Positions 52,264 through 64,000 of a stretch of 64,000 bases of DNA are shown here, one piece after another. Below the pieces are notes generated by a model. The model was not told the origin of the DNA. It was given only the letters and a program-made list of their open reading frames with translations, and made no database searches. The first letter of the stretch is position 1, and every line of letters begins with the position of its first letter. A program made the position numbers and the translations under genes. The stretch spans positions 16,503,734 through 16,567,733 of the forward strand of contig NC_079479.1 of assembly GCF_026230105.1 (NCBI RefSeq), given 5' to 3'. Source of the stretch: Diorhabda sublineata. Lineage: Eukaryota; Arthropoda; Insecta; Coleoptera; Chrysomelidae.

Positions 52264-54149
52264 CAATGGGCTTCAATGAATGTAAATCGACGATATCTGA
52301 CGAAGTTAGATGCAAACTCATTCAAATATATGAGAAATGTTGGAATTCGACTTCAAATGAGGAAGATAGACTTTGAAAATTCTCAATCAACACAAAGTGA
52401 GAATCGACTTCAATGGGCTTCAATGAATGTAAATCGACGATATCTGACAAAGTTAGATGCAAACTCATTCAAATATATGAGAAATGTTGAAATTCGACTT
52501 CAAATGAGGAAGATAGACTTTGAAAATTCTCAATCAACACAAAATGAGAATCGACTTCAATGGGCTTCAATGAATGTAAATCGACGATATCTGACAAAGT
52601 CAGATACAAACTCATTCAAATATATAAGAAATATTGAAATTCTACTTCAAATGAGGAAGACAGACTTTGAAAATTTTCATTCAACACAAAGTGAGAATCG
52701 ACTTTAATGGGCTTCAATGAATGTAAATCGACGATATCTGACAAAGTTAGATGCAAACTCATTCAAATATATGAGAAATGTTGAAATTCGACTTCAAATG
52801 AGAAAGATAGACTTTGAAAATTCTCAATCAACACAAAATGAGAATCGACTTCAATGGGCTTCAATGAATGTAAATCGACGATATCTGACAAAGTCAGATA
52901 CAAACTCATTCAAATATATAAGAAATATTGAAATTCGACTTCAAATGAGGAAGATAGACTTTGAAAATTTTCAATCAACACAAAGTGAGAATCGACTTCA
53001 ATGGGCTTCAATGAATGTAAATCGACGATATCTGACAAAGTTAGATGCGAACTCTTCCAAATATATGAGAAATGTTGAAATTCGACTTCAAATGAGGTAG
53101 ATAGACTTTGAAAATTTTCAATCAGAACAAAAAGAGAATCGACTTAAATGGGCTTTAATTAATGTAATTCGACGATATCTGACAATGTCAGATACAAACT
53201 CATTCAAATATATAAGAAATGATGAAATTCGACTTCAAATGAGGAAGATAGACTTTGAAAATTTTCTATCAACACGAAGTGAGAATCGACTTCAATGGGC
53301 TTCAATGGATGTAAATCGACGATATCTGACAAAGTTAGATGCAAACTCATTCAAATATATGAGAAATGTTGGAATTCGACTTCAAATGAGGAAGATAGAC
53401 TTTGAAAATTTCCAATCAACACAAAGTGAGAATCGACTTCAATGGGCTCCAATGAATGTAAATCGACGATATCTGACAAAGTTAGATGCAAACTCATTCA
53501 AATATATGAGAAATGTTGAAATTCGACTTCAAATGAGGAAGATAGACTTTGAAAATTCTCAATCAACACAAAGTGAGAATCGACTTCAATGGGCTTCAAT
53601 GAATGTAAATCGACGATATCTGACAAAGTTAGATGCAAACTCATTCAAATATATGAGAAATGTTGAAATTCGACTTCAAATGAGGAAGATAGACTTTGAA
53701 AATTCTCAATCAACACAAAGTGAGAATCGACTTCAATGGGCTTCAATAAATGTAAATCGACGATATCTGACAAAGTCAGATACAAACTCATTCAAATATA
53801 TAAGAAATATTGAAATTCTACTTCAAATGCGGAAGATAGACTTTGAAAATTTTCAATCAACACAAAGTGAGAATCGACTTCAATGGGCTTCAATGAATGT
53901 AAATCGACGATATCTGACAAAGTTAGATGCGAACTCATTCAAATATATAAGAAATATTGAAATTCTACTTCAAATGAGGAAGACAGACTTTGAAAATTCT
54001 CAATCAACACAAAGTGAGAATCGACTTCAATGGGCTTCAATGAATGTAAATCGACGATATCTGACAAAGTTAGATGCAAACTCATTCAAATATATGAGAA
54101 ATGTTGAAATTCGACTTCAAATGAGGTAGATAGACTTTGAAAATTTTCA

Positions 54150-57100
54150 ATCAACACAAAGTGAGAATCGACTTCAATGGCTTTCAATGAATGTTATTCG
54201 ACGATATCTGACAATGTCAGATACAAACTCATTCAAATATATGAGAAATGTTGAAATTCGACTTCAAATGAGGAAGATAGACTTTGAAAATTTTCAATCA
54301 ACACAAAGGAGAATCGACTTCAATGAATGTAAATCGACGATATCTGACAAAGTTAGATGCGAACTCTTCCAAATATATGAGAAATGTTGAAATTCGACTT
54401 CAAATGAGGTAGATAGACTTTGAAAATTTTCAATCAACACAAAGTGAGAATCGACTTCAATGGGCTTCAATGAATGTAAATCGACGATATCTGACAAAGT
54501 TAGATGCGAACTCTTCCAAATATATGAGAAATGTTGAAATTCGACTCCAAATGAGGTAGATAGACTTTGAAAATTTTCAATCAGAACAAAGTGAGAATCG
54601 ACTTCAATGGGCTTCAATGAATGTAATTCGACGATATCTGACAATGTCAGATACAAACTCATTCAAATATATAAGAAATGTTGAAATTCGACTTCAAATG
54701 AGGAAGATAGACTTTGAAAATTCTCAATCATCACAAAGTGAGAATCGACTTCAATGGGCTTCAATGAATGTAAATCGACGATATCTGACAAAGTTAGATG
54801 CAAACTCATTCAAATATATGAGAAATGTTGAAATTCGACTTCAAATGAGGAAGATAGACTTTGAAAATTCTCAATCAACACAAAGTGAGAATAGACTTCA
54901 ATGGGCTTCAATGAATGTAAATCGACGATATCTGACAAAGTTAGATGCAAACTCATTCAAATATATGAGAAATGTTGAAATTCGACTTGAAATGAGGAAG
55001 ATAGACTTTGAAAATTCTCAATCAACACAAAGTGAGAATCGACTTCAATGGGCTTCAATGAATGTAAATCGACGATATCTGACAAAGTCAGATACAAACT
55101 CATTCAAATATATAAGAAATATTGAAATTCTACTTCAAATGAGGAAGACAGACTTTGAAAATTCTCAATCAACACAAAGTGAGAATCGACTTCAATGGGC
55201 TTCAATGAATGTAAATCGACGATATCTGACAAAGTTAGATGCAAACTCATTCAAATATATGAGAAATGTTGAAATTCGACTTCAAATGAGGAAGATAGAC
55301 TTTGAAAATTCTCAATCAACACAAAGTGAGAATCGACTTCAATGGGCTTCAATGAATGTAAATCGACGATATCTGACGGAGTCAGATACAAACTCATTCA
55401 AATATATAAGAAATATTGAAATTCTACTTCAAATGCGGAAGATAGACTTTGAAAATTTTCAATCAACACAAAGTGAGATTCGACTTCAATGGCCTTCAAT
55501 GAATGTAAATCGACGACATCTGACAAAGTTAGATGCAAACTCATTCAAATATATGAGAAATGTTGGAATTCGACTTCAAATGAGGAAGATAGACTTTGAA
55601 AATTTTCAATCAACACAAAGTGAGAATCGACTTCAATGGGCTTCAATGAATGTAAATCGACGATATCTGACAAAGTTAGATGCAAACTCATTCAAATATA
55701 TAAGAAATATTGAAATTCTACTTCAAATGAGGAAGACAGACTTTGAAAATTCTCAATCAACACAAAGTGAGAATCGACTTCAATGGGCTTCAATGAATGT
55801 AAATCGACGATATCTGACAAAGTTAGATGCAAACTCATTCAAATATATGAGAAATGTTGAAATTCGACTTCAAATGAGGAAGATAGACTTTGAAAATTCT
55901 CAATCAACACAAAGTGAGAATCGACTTCAATGGGCTTCAATGAATGTAAATCGACGATATCTGACAAAGTCAGATACAAACTCATTCAAATATATAAGAA
56001 ATATTGAAATTCTACTTCAAATGCGGAAGATAGACTTTGAAAATTTTCAATCAACACAAAGTGAGAATCGACTTCAATGGCTTTCAATGAATGTTATTCG
56101 ACGATATCTGACAATGTCAGATACAAACTCATTCAAATATATGAGAAATGTTGAAATTCGACTTCAAATGAGGAAGATAGACTTTGAAAATTTTCAATCA
56201 ACACAAAGGAGAATCGACTTCAATGAATGTAAATCGACGATATCTGACAAAGTTAGATGCGAACTCTTCCAAATATATGAGAAATGTTGAAATTCGACTT
56301 CAAATGAGGTAGATAGACTTTGAAAATTTTCAATCAACACAAAGTGAGAATCGACTTCAATGGGCTTCAATGAATGTAAATCGACGATATCTGACAAAGT
56401 TAGATGCGAACTCTTCCAAATATATGAGAAATGTTGAAATTCGACTTCAAATGAGGTAGATAGACTTTGAAAATTTTCAATCAGAACAAAGTGAGAATCG
56501 ACTTCAATGGGCTTCAATGAATGTAATTCGACGATATCTGACAATGTCAGATACAAACTCATTCAAATATATAAGAAATGTTGAAATTCGACTTCAAATG
56601 AGGAAGATAGACTTTGAAAATTCTCAATCATCACAAAGTGAGAATCGACTTCAATGGGCTTCAATGAATGTAAATCGACGATATCTGACAAAGTTAGATG
56701 CAAACTCATTCAAATATATGAGAAATGTTGAAATTCGACTTCAAATGAGGAAGATAGACTTTGAAAATTCTCAATCAACACAAAGTGAGAATAGACTTCA
56801 ATGGGCTTCAATGAATGTAAATCGACGATATCTGACAAAGTTAGATGCAAACTCATTCAAATATATGAGAAATGTTGAAATTCGACTTCAAATGAGGAAG
56901 ATAGACTTTGAAAATTCTCAATCAACACAAAGTGAGAATCGACTTCAATGGGCTTCAATGAATGTAAATCGACGATATCTGACAAAGTCAGATACAAACT
57001 CATTCAAATATATAAGAAATATTGAAATTCTACTTCAAATGAGGAAGACAGACTTTGAAAATTCTCAATCAACACAAAGTGAGAATCGACTTCAATGGGT
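54150..57100 (+). repeat. Tandem duplication with 1900-bp period
   Basis: About 54150-55200 matches 56050-57100. The period is 13 monomers minus 11 bp. The 11 bp are a 1-bp loss (CAAAGGAGAATC) and a 10-bp loss that fuses two CTTCAATG direct repeats, seen at 54309-54325 and 56209-56225. Both copies also share TGGCTTTCAATGAATGTTATTCG and TCATCACAAAG. The indels therefore predate the duplication. The copies separate at about 57100, where GGGTTTCAATG replaces GGGCTTCAATG. Confidence 0.88.
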
Positions 57101-57169
57101 TTCAATGAATGTTATTCGACGATATCTGACAATGTCAGATACAAACTCATTCAAATATATGAGAAATGT

Positions 57170-58971
57170 TGAAATTCGACTTCAAATGAGGAAGATAGAC
57201 TTTGAAAATTCTCAATCAACACAAAGTGAGAATCGACTTCAATGGGCTTCAATGAATGTAAATCGACGATATCTGACGAAGTCAGATACAAACTCATTCA
57301 AATATATAAGAAATATTGAAATTCTACTTCAAATGCGGAAGATAGACTTTGAAAATTTTCAATCAACACAAAGTGAGAATCGACTTCAATGGGTTTCAAT
57401 GAATGTTATTCGACGATATCTGACAATGTCAGATACAAACTCATTCAAATATATGAGAAATGTTGAAATTCGACTTCAAATGAGGAAGATAGACTTTGAA
57501 AATTTTCAATCAACACAAAGTGAGAATCGACTTCAATGGGCTTCAATGAATGTAAATCGACGATATCTGACAAAGTTACATGCGAACTCTTCCAAATATA
57601 TGAGAAATGTTGAAATTCTACTTCAAATGCGGAAGATAGACTTTGAAAATTTTCAATCAACACAAAGTGAGAATCGACTTCAATGGGTTTCAATGAATGT
57701 TATTCGACGATATCTGACAATGTCAGATACAAACTCATTCAAATATATGAGAAATGTTGAAATTCGACTTCAAATGAGGAAGATAGACTTTGAAAATTCT
57801 CAATCAACACAAAGTGAGAATCGACTTCAATGGGCTTCAATGAATGTAAATCGACGATATCTGACAAAGTTAGATGCAAACTCATTCAAATATATGAGAA
57901 ATGTTGAAATTCGACTTCAAATGAGGAAGATAGACTTTGAAAATTCTCAATCAACACAAAGTGAGAATAGACTTCAATGGGCTTCAATGAATGTAAATCG
58001 ACGATATCTGACAAAGTTAGATGCAAACTCATTCAAATATATGAGAAATGTTGAAATTCGTCTTCAAATGAGGAAGATAGACTTTGAAAATTCTCAATCA
58101 ACACAAAGTGAGAATCGACTTCAATGGGCTTCAATGAATGTAAATCGACGATATCTGACAAAGTCAGATACAAACTCATTCAAATATATAAGAAATATTG
58201 AAATTCTACTTCAAATGAGGAAGACAGACTTTGAAAATTCTCAATCAACACAAAGTGAGAATCGACTTCAATGGGCTTCAATGAATGTAAATCGACGATA
58301 TCTGACAAAGTTAGATGCAAACTCATTCAAATATATGAGAAATGTTGAAATTCGACTTCAAATGAGGAAGATAGACTTTGAAAATTCTCAATCAACACAA
58401 AGTGAGAATCGACTTCAATGGGCTTCAATGAATGTAAATCGACGATATCTGACGAAGTCAGATACAAACTCATTCAAATATATAAGAAATATTGAAATTC
58501 TACTTCAAATGCGGAAGATAGACTTTGAAAATTTTCAATCAACACAAAGTGAGAATCGACTTCAATGGGTTTCAATGAATGTTATTCGACGATATCTGAC
58601 AATGTCAGATACAAACTCATTCAAATATATGAGAAATGTTGAAATTCGACTTCAAATGAGGAAGATAGACTTTGAAAATTTTCAATCAACACAAAGTGAG
58701 AATCGACTTCAATGGGCTTCAATGAATGTAAATCGACGATATCTGACAAAGTTACATGCGAACTCTTCCAAATATATGAGAAATGTTGAAATTCTACTTC
58801 AAATGCGGAAGATAGACTTTGAAAATTTTCAATCAACACAAAGTGAGAATCGACTTCAATGGGTTTCAATGAATGTTATTCGACGATATCTGACAATGTC
58901 AGATACAAACTCATTCAAATATATGAGAAATGTTGAAATTCGACTTCAAATGAGGAAGATAGACTTTGAAA
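57170..58971 (+). repeat. Duplication with 1176-bp period
   Basis: About 57170-57795 matches 58346-58971 at exactly 8 monomers. CTGACGAAGTC is at 57273 and 58449, with TTACATGCGAAC and ATGCGGAAGATAG following in both. The copies separate at about 57797/58973, where TTCTCAA faces TTTTCAA. Confidence 0.85.
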
Positions 58972-59219
58972 ATTTTCAATCAACACAAAGTGAGAATCGA
59001 CTTCAATGGGCTTCAATGAATGTAAATCGACGACATCTGACAAAGTTAGATGCAAACTCATTCAAATATATGAGAAATGTTGGAATTCGACTTCAAATGA
59101 GGAAGATAGACTTTGAAAATTTTCAATCAACACAAAGTGAGAATCGACTTCAATGGGCTTCAATGAATGTAAATCGACGATATCTGACAAAGTTAGATGC
59201 AAACTCATTCAAATATATG

Positions 59220-62200
59220 AGAAATGTTGAAATTCGACTTCAAATGAGGAAGATAGACTTTGAAAATTCTCAATCAACACAAAGTGAGAATCGACTTCAA
59301 TGGGCTTCAATGAATGTAAATCGACGATATCTGACAAAGTTAGATGCAAACTCATTCAAATATATGAGAAATGTTGAAATTCGGCTTCAAATGAGGAAGA
59401 TAGACTTTGAAAATTCTCAATCAACACAAAATGAGAATCGACTTCAATGGGCTTCAATGAATGTAAATCGACGATATCTGACAAAGTCAGATACAAACTC
59501 ATTCAAATATATAAGAAATATTGAAATTCTACTTCAAATGAGGAAGACAGACTTTGAAAATTTTCAATCAACACAAAGTGAGAATCGACTTCAATGGGCT
59601 TCAATGAATGTAAATCGACGATATCTGACAAAGTTACATGCGAACTCTTCCAAATATATGAGAAATGTTGAAATTCGACTTCAAATGAGGTAGATAGACC
59701 TTGAAAATTTTCAATCAGAACAAAGTGAGAATCGACTTCAATGGGCTTCAATGAATGTAATTCGACGATATCTGACAATGTCAGATACAAACTCATTCAA
59801 ATATATAAGAAATGTTGAAATTCGACTTCAAATGAGGAAGATAGACTTTGAAAATTTTCAATCAACACAAAGTGAGAATCGACTTCAATGGGCTTCAATG
59901 AATGTAAATCGACGACATCTGACAAAGTTAGATGCAAACTCATTCAAATATATGAGAAATGTTGGAATTCGACTTCAAATGAGGAAGATAGACTTTGAAA
60001 ATTTTCAATCAACACAAAGTGAGAATCGACTTCAATGGGCTTCAATGAATGTAAATCGACGACATCTGACAAAGTTAGATGCAAACTCATTCAAATATAT
60101 GAGAAATGTTGGAATTCGACTTCAAATGAGGAAGATAGACTTTGAAAATTTTCAATCAACACAAAGTGAGAATCGACTTCAATGGGCTTCAATGAATGTA
60201 AATCGACGATATCTGCCAAAGTTAGATGCAAACTCATTCAAATATATGAGAAATGTTGAAATTCGACTTCAAATGAGGTAGATAGACTTTGAAAATTTTC
60301 AATCAACACAAAGTGAGAATCGACTTCAATGGGCTTCAATGAATGTAAATCGACGACATCTGACAAAGTTAGATGCAAACTCATTCAAATATATGAGGAA
60401 TGTTGGAATTCGACTTCAAATGAGGAAGATAGACTTTGAAAATTTTCAATCAACACAAAGTGAGAATCGACTTCAATGGGCTTCAATGAATGTAAATCGA
60501 CGATATCTGACAAAGTTAAATGCGAACTCTTCCAAATATATGAGAAATGTTGAAATTCGACTTCAAATGAGGAAGATAGACTTTGAAAATTTTCAATCAA
60601 CACAAAGTGAGAATCGACTTCAATGGGCTTCAATGAATGTAAATCGACGATATCTGACAAAGTGAGATGCGAACTCTTCCAAATATATGAGAAATGTTGA
60701 AATTCGACTTCAAATGAGGTTGATAGACTTTGAAAATTTTCAATCAGAACAAAGTGAGAATCGACTTCAATGGGCTTCAATGAATGTAATTCGACGATAT
60801 CTGACAATGTCAGATACAAACTCATTCAAATATATAAGAAATGTTGAAATTCGACTTCAAATGAGGAAGATAGACTTTGAAAATTTTCAATCAACACAAA
60901 GTGAGAATCGACTTCAATGGGCTTCAATGAATGTAAATCGACGATATCTGACAAAGTCAGATACAAACTCATTCAAATATATAAGAAATATTGAAATTCT
61001 ACTTCAAATGAGGAAGACAGACTTTGAAAATTTTCAATCAACACAAAGTGAGAATCGACTTCAATGGGCTTCAATGAATGTAAATCGACGATATCTGACA
61101 AAGTTAGATGCAAACTCATTCAAATATGTGAGAAATGTTGAAATTCGACTTCAAATGAGGAAGATAGACTTTGAAAATTTTCAATCAACACAAAGTGAGA
61201 ATCGACTTCAATGGGCTTCAATGAATGTAAATCGACGATATCTGACAAAGTTAGATGCGAACTCATTCAAATATATGAGAAATGTTGAAATTCGACTTCA
61301 AATGAGGTAGATAGACTTTGAAAATTTTCAATCAGAACAAAGTGAGAATCGACTTCAATGGGCTTCAATGAATGTAAATCGACGACATCTGACAAAGTTA
61401 GATGCACACTCATTCAAATATATGAGAAATGTTGAAATTCGACTTCAAATGAGGTAGATAGACTTTGAAAATTTTCAATCAGAACAAAGTGAGAATCGAC
61501 TTCAATGGGCTTCAATGAATGTAATTCGACGATATCTGACAATGTCAGATACAAACTCATTCAAATATATAAGAAATGTTGAAATTCGACTTCAAATGAG
61601 GAAGATAGACTTTGAAAATTTTCAATCAACACAAAGTGAGAATCGACTTCAATGGGCTTCAATGAATGTAATTCGACGATATCTGACAATGTCAGATACA
61701 AACTCATTCAAATATATAAGAATTATTGAAATTCGACTTCAAATGAGGAAGATAGACTTTGAAAATTTTCAATCAACACAAAGTGAGAATCGACTTCAAT
61801 GGGCTTCAATGAATGTAAATCGACGATATCTGACAAAGTTAGATGCAAACTCATTCAAATATATGAGAAATGTTGAAATTCGACTTCAAATGAGGAAGAT
61901 AGACTTTGAAAATTCTCATTCAACACAAAGTGAGAATCGACTTCAATGGGCTTCAATGAATGTAAATCGACGATATCTGACAAAGTTAGATGCAAACTCA
62001 TTCAAATATATGAGAAATGTTGAAATTCGACTTCAAATGAGGAAGATAGACTTTGAAAATTCTCAATCAACACAAAGTGAGAATCGACTTCAATGGGCTT
62101 CAATGAATGTAAATCGACGATATCTGACAAAGTTAGATGCAAACTCATTCAAATATATGAGAAATGTTGAAATTCGACTTCAAATGAGGAAGATAGACTT

Positions 62201-64000
62201 TGAAAATTCTCAATCAACACAAAGTGAGAATCGACTTCAATGGGCTTCAATGAATGTAAATCGACGATATCTGACAAAGTTAGATGCAAACTCATTCAAA
62301 TATATGAGAAATGTTGAAATTCGACTTCAAATGAGGAAGATAGACTTTGAAAATTCTCAATCAACACAAAATGAGAATCGACTTCAATGGGCTTCAATGA
62401 ATGTAAATCGACGATATCTGACAAAGTCAGATACAAACTCATTCAAATATATAAGAAATATTGAAATTCTACTTCAAATGAGGAAGACAGACTTTGAAAA
62501 TTTTCAATCAACACAAAGTGAGAATCGACTTCAATGGGCTTCAATGAATGTAAATCGACGATATCTGACAAAGTTACATGCGAACTCTTCCAAATATATG
62601 AGAAATGTTGAAATTCGACTTCAAATGAGGTAGATAGACCTTGAAAATTTTCAATCAGAACAAAGTGAGAATCGACTTCAATGGGCTTCAATGAATGTAA
62701 TTCGACGATATCTGACAATGTCAGATACAAACTCATTCAAATATATAAGAAATGTTGAAATTCGACTTCAAATGAGGAAGATAGACTTTGAAAATTTTCA
62801 ATCAACACAAAGTGAGAATCGACTTCAATGGGCTTCAATGAATGTAAATCGACGACATCTGACAAAGTTAGATGCAAACTCATTCAAATATATGAGAAAT
62901 GTTGGAATTCGACTTCAAATGAGGAAGATAGACTTTGAAAATTTTCAATCAACACAAAGTGAGAATCGACTTCAATGGGCTTCAATGAATGTAAATCGAC
63001 GACATCTGACAAAGTTAGATGCAAACTCATTCAAATATATGAGAAATGTTGGAATTCGACTTCAAATGAGGAAGATAGACTTTGAAAATTTTCAATCAAC
63101 ACAAAGTGAGAATCGACTTCAATGGGCTTCAATGAATGTAAATCGACGATATCTGCCAAAGTTAGATGCAAACTCATTCAAATATATGAGAAATGTTGAA
63201 ATTCGACTTCAAATGAGGTAGATAGACTTTGAAAATTTTCAATCAACACAAAGTGAGAATCGACTTCAATGGGCTTCAATGAATGTAAATCGACGACATC
63301 TGACAAAGTTAGATGCAAACTCATTCAAATATATGAGGAATGTTGGAATTCGACTTCAAATGAGGAAGATAGACTTTGAAAATTTTCAATCAACACAAAG
63401 TGAGAATCGACTTCAATGGGCTTCAATGAATGTAAATCGACGATATCTGACAAAGTTAAATGCGAACTCTTCCAAATATATGAGAAATGTTGAAATTCGA
63501 CTTCAAATGAGGAAGATAGACTTTGAAAATTTTCAATCAACACAAAGTGAGAATCGACTTCAATGGGCTTCAATGAATGTAAATCGACGATATCTGACAA
63601 AGTGAGATGCGAACTCTTCCAAATATATGAGAAATGTTGAAATTCGACTTCAAATGAGGTAGATAGACTTTGAAAATTTTCAATCAGAACAAAGTGAGAA
63701 TCGACTTCAATGGGCTTCAATGAATGTAATTCGACGATATCTGACAATGTCAGATACAAACTCATTCAAATATATAAGAAATGTTGAAATTCGACTTCAA
63801 ATGAGGAAGATAGACTTTGAAAATTTTCAATCAACACAAAGTGAGAATCGACTTCAATGGGCTTCAATGAATGTAAATCGACGATATCTGACAAAGTCAG
63901 ATACAAACTCATTCAAATATATAAGAAATATTGAAATTCTACTTCAAATGAGGAAGACAGACTTTGAAAATTTTCAATCAACACAAAGTGAGAATCGACT
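59220..64000 (+). repeat. Duplication with 2940-bp period, running off the right edge
   Basis: About 59220-61060 matches 62160-64000 at exactly 20 monomers. Both hold GATAGACCTTG (about 59694, 62634), CTGCCAAAG (about 60213, 63153), ATGAGGAATGTTGG and AAAGTGAGATGC. Visible differences are TTCGGCTTC at 59382 and GAGGTTGATAG at 60718 against GAGGTAGATAG at 63658. The second copy is cut by the window end, so its true length is unknown. Confidence 0.88.

Larger units (their letters stand above)
36829..64000 (+). repeat. 147-bp satellite array, right arm (plus orientation)
   Basis: About 185 tandem copies of the same monomer as the left arm, now on the plus strand, run without interruption to the window end. 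Period deviations are rare: single-base losses near 38588 and 42876, and a pair of losses totalling 11 bp at about 54309-54325 and again at 56209-56225. Variants largely private to this arm are a TAG in place of AAG in the gaggaagatag segment, GAACAAAG for ACACAAAG, GTAATTCG for GTAAATCG, TTCTCAA for TTTTCAA, and GACATCTG for GATATCTG. Several long near-identical duplications show recent amplification. No right boundary lies in the window. Confidence 0.97.
51060..64000 (+). repeat. Right domain F: palindrome-broken monomers and large recent duplications
   Basis: About 88 monomers. TTCTCAA replaces TTTTCAA in many, and a type with AATATTGAAATTCTACTTC plus GAAGACAGAC (or ATGCGGAAGATAG) alternates with ordinary copies. 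TAG monomers are sparse: 53098, 54127, about 54408, 54555, 56308, 56455, 59691, 60279, 61308, 61455, 62631, 63219 and 63659. The longest stop-free run, 56517-59693 (1058 codons), lies here only because no TAG or indel intervenes for 21 monomers. Confidence 0.85.

Noticed and set aside
56517..59693. A 1058-codon open frame, and many shorter ones of 60-620 codons on both strands
   Set aside because: They are tandem satellite monomers read in a frame that lacks stops because 147 is divisible by 3. Starts and ends depend only on random stops and indels, copies differ mostly by amino-acid changes, and there is no non-repeat domain, promoter or intron signal.
1..64000. CRISPR array
   Set aside because: The repeats are contiguous 147-bp units with no unique spacers and no cas-like genes; repeat length is far outside CRISPR direct repeats.
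1..64000. tRNA, rRNA, telomere repeats or simple microsatellites within the array
   Set aside because: I read through for non-satellite stretches and found none; every stretch fits the 147-bp monomer in one of two orientations.
1..64000. Assignment to a named satellite family or species
   Set aside because: I do not recognise the consensus. A search of the 147-bp unit against satellite and genome databases would decide, and naming one from memory would be a guess.

Overview
The whole window is one tandem satellite DNA array. I find no protein-coding gene, RNA gene, intact transposon, CRISPR array or unique sequence in it. The unit is a 147-bp AT-rich monomer; a consensus-matching copy at 52117-52263 is about 31% G+C. 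Roughly 434 head-to-tail copies fill the 64 kb and run off both ends. An array of this length and homogeneity points to a eukaryote and to heterochromatin, most likely centromeric or pericentromeric, possibly subtelomeric. I do not recognise the family and cannot name the organism. The many long open frames exist because 147 = 3 x 49 and the consensus has one stop-free frame on one strand. They are a by-product of monomer length, not genes.

Layout: positions 1-36833 hold about 249 monomers in minus orientation, and positions from about 36829 onward hold about 185 monomers in plus orientation. The arms meet in a single head-to-head switch with a 5-bp shared TTCAA and no inserted sequence. The left arm has three variant domains. 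At 1-14.9 kb, blocks are marked by a 24-bp internal duplication (8 copies). At 14.9-28.7 kb, blocks are marked by a 1-bp deletion (8 copies) and very recent multi-kilobase tandem duplications occur. The domain at 28.7-36.83 kb is more uniform. The right arm also has three domains: a short junction-proximal stretch (36.83-39.4 kb), a block-structured domain at 39.4-51.1 kb in which a monomer type carrying an in-frame TAG recurs every 1-6 monomers, and a domain at 51.1-64 kb rich in monomers with a broken 14-bp palindrome and in large recent duplications.

Organisation and turnover: marker spacings are whole multiples of 147 bp, adjusted by exactly the marker indels. This shows in-register unequal exchange or replication-based amplification of multi-monomer blocks, giving irregular higher-order repeats. 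The two arms share an old pair of monomer types but otherwise carry largely different private variants, so they have been homogenised separately. The most interesting features are the nucleosome-core-sized monomer with apparent roughly 10-bp AA/TT phasing, a conserved 14-bp palindrome, undepleted CpG, the orientation switch, and the nested block markers. All numbers are hand-derived from the sequence and no database search was possible.
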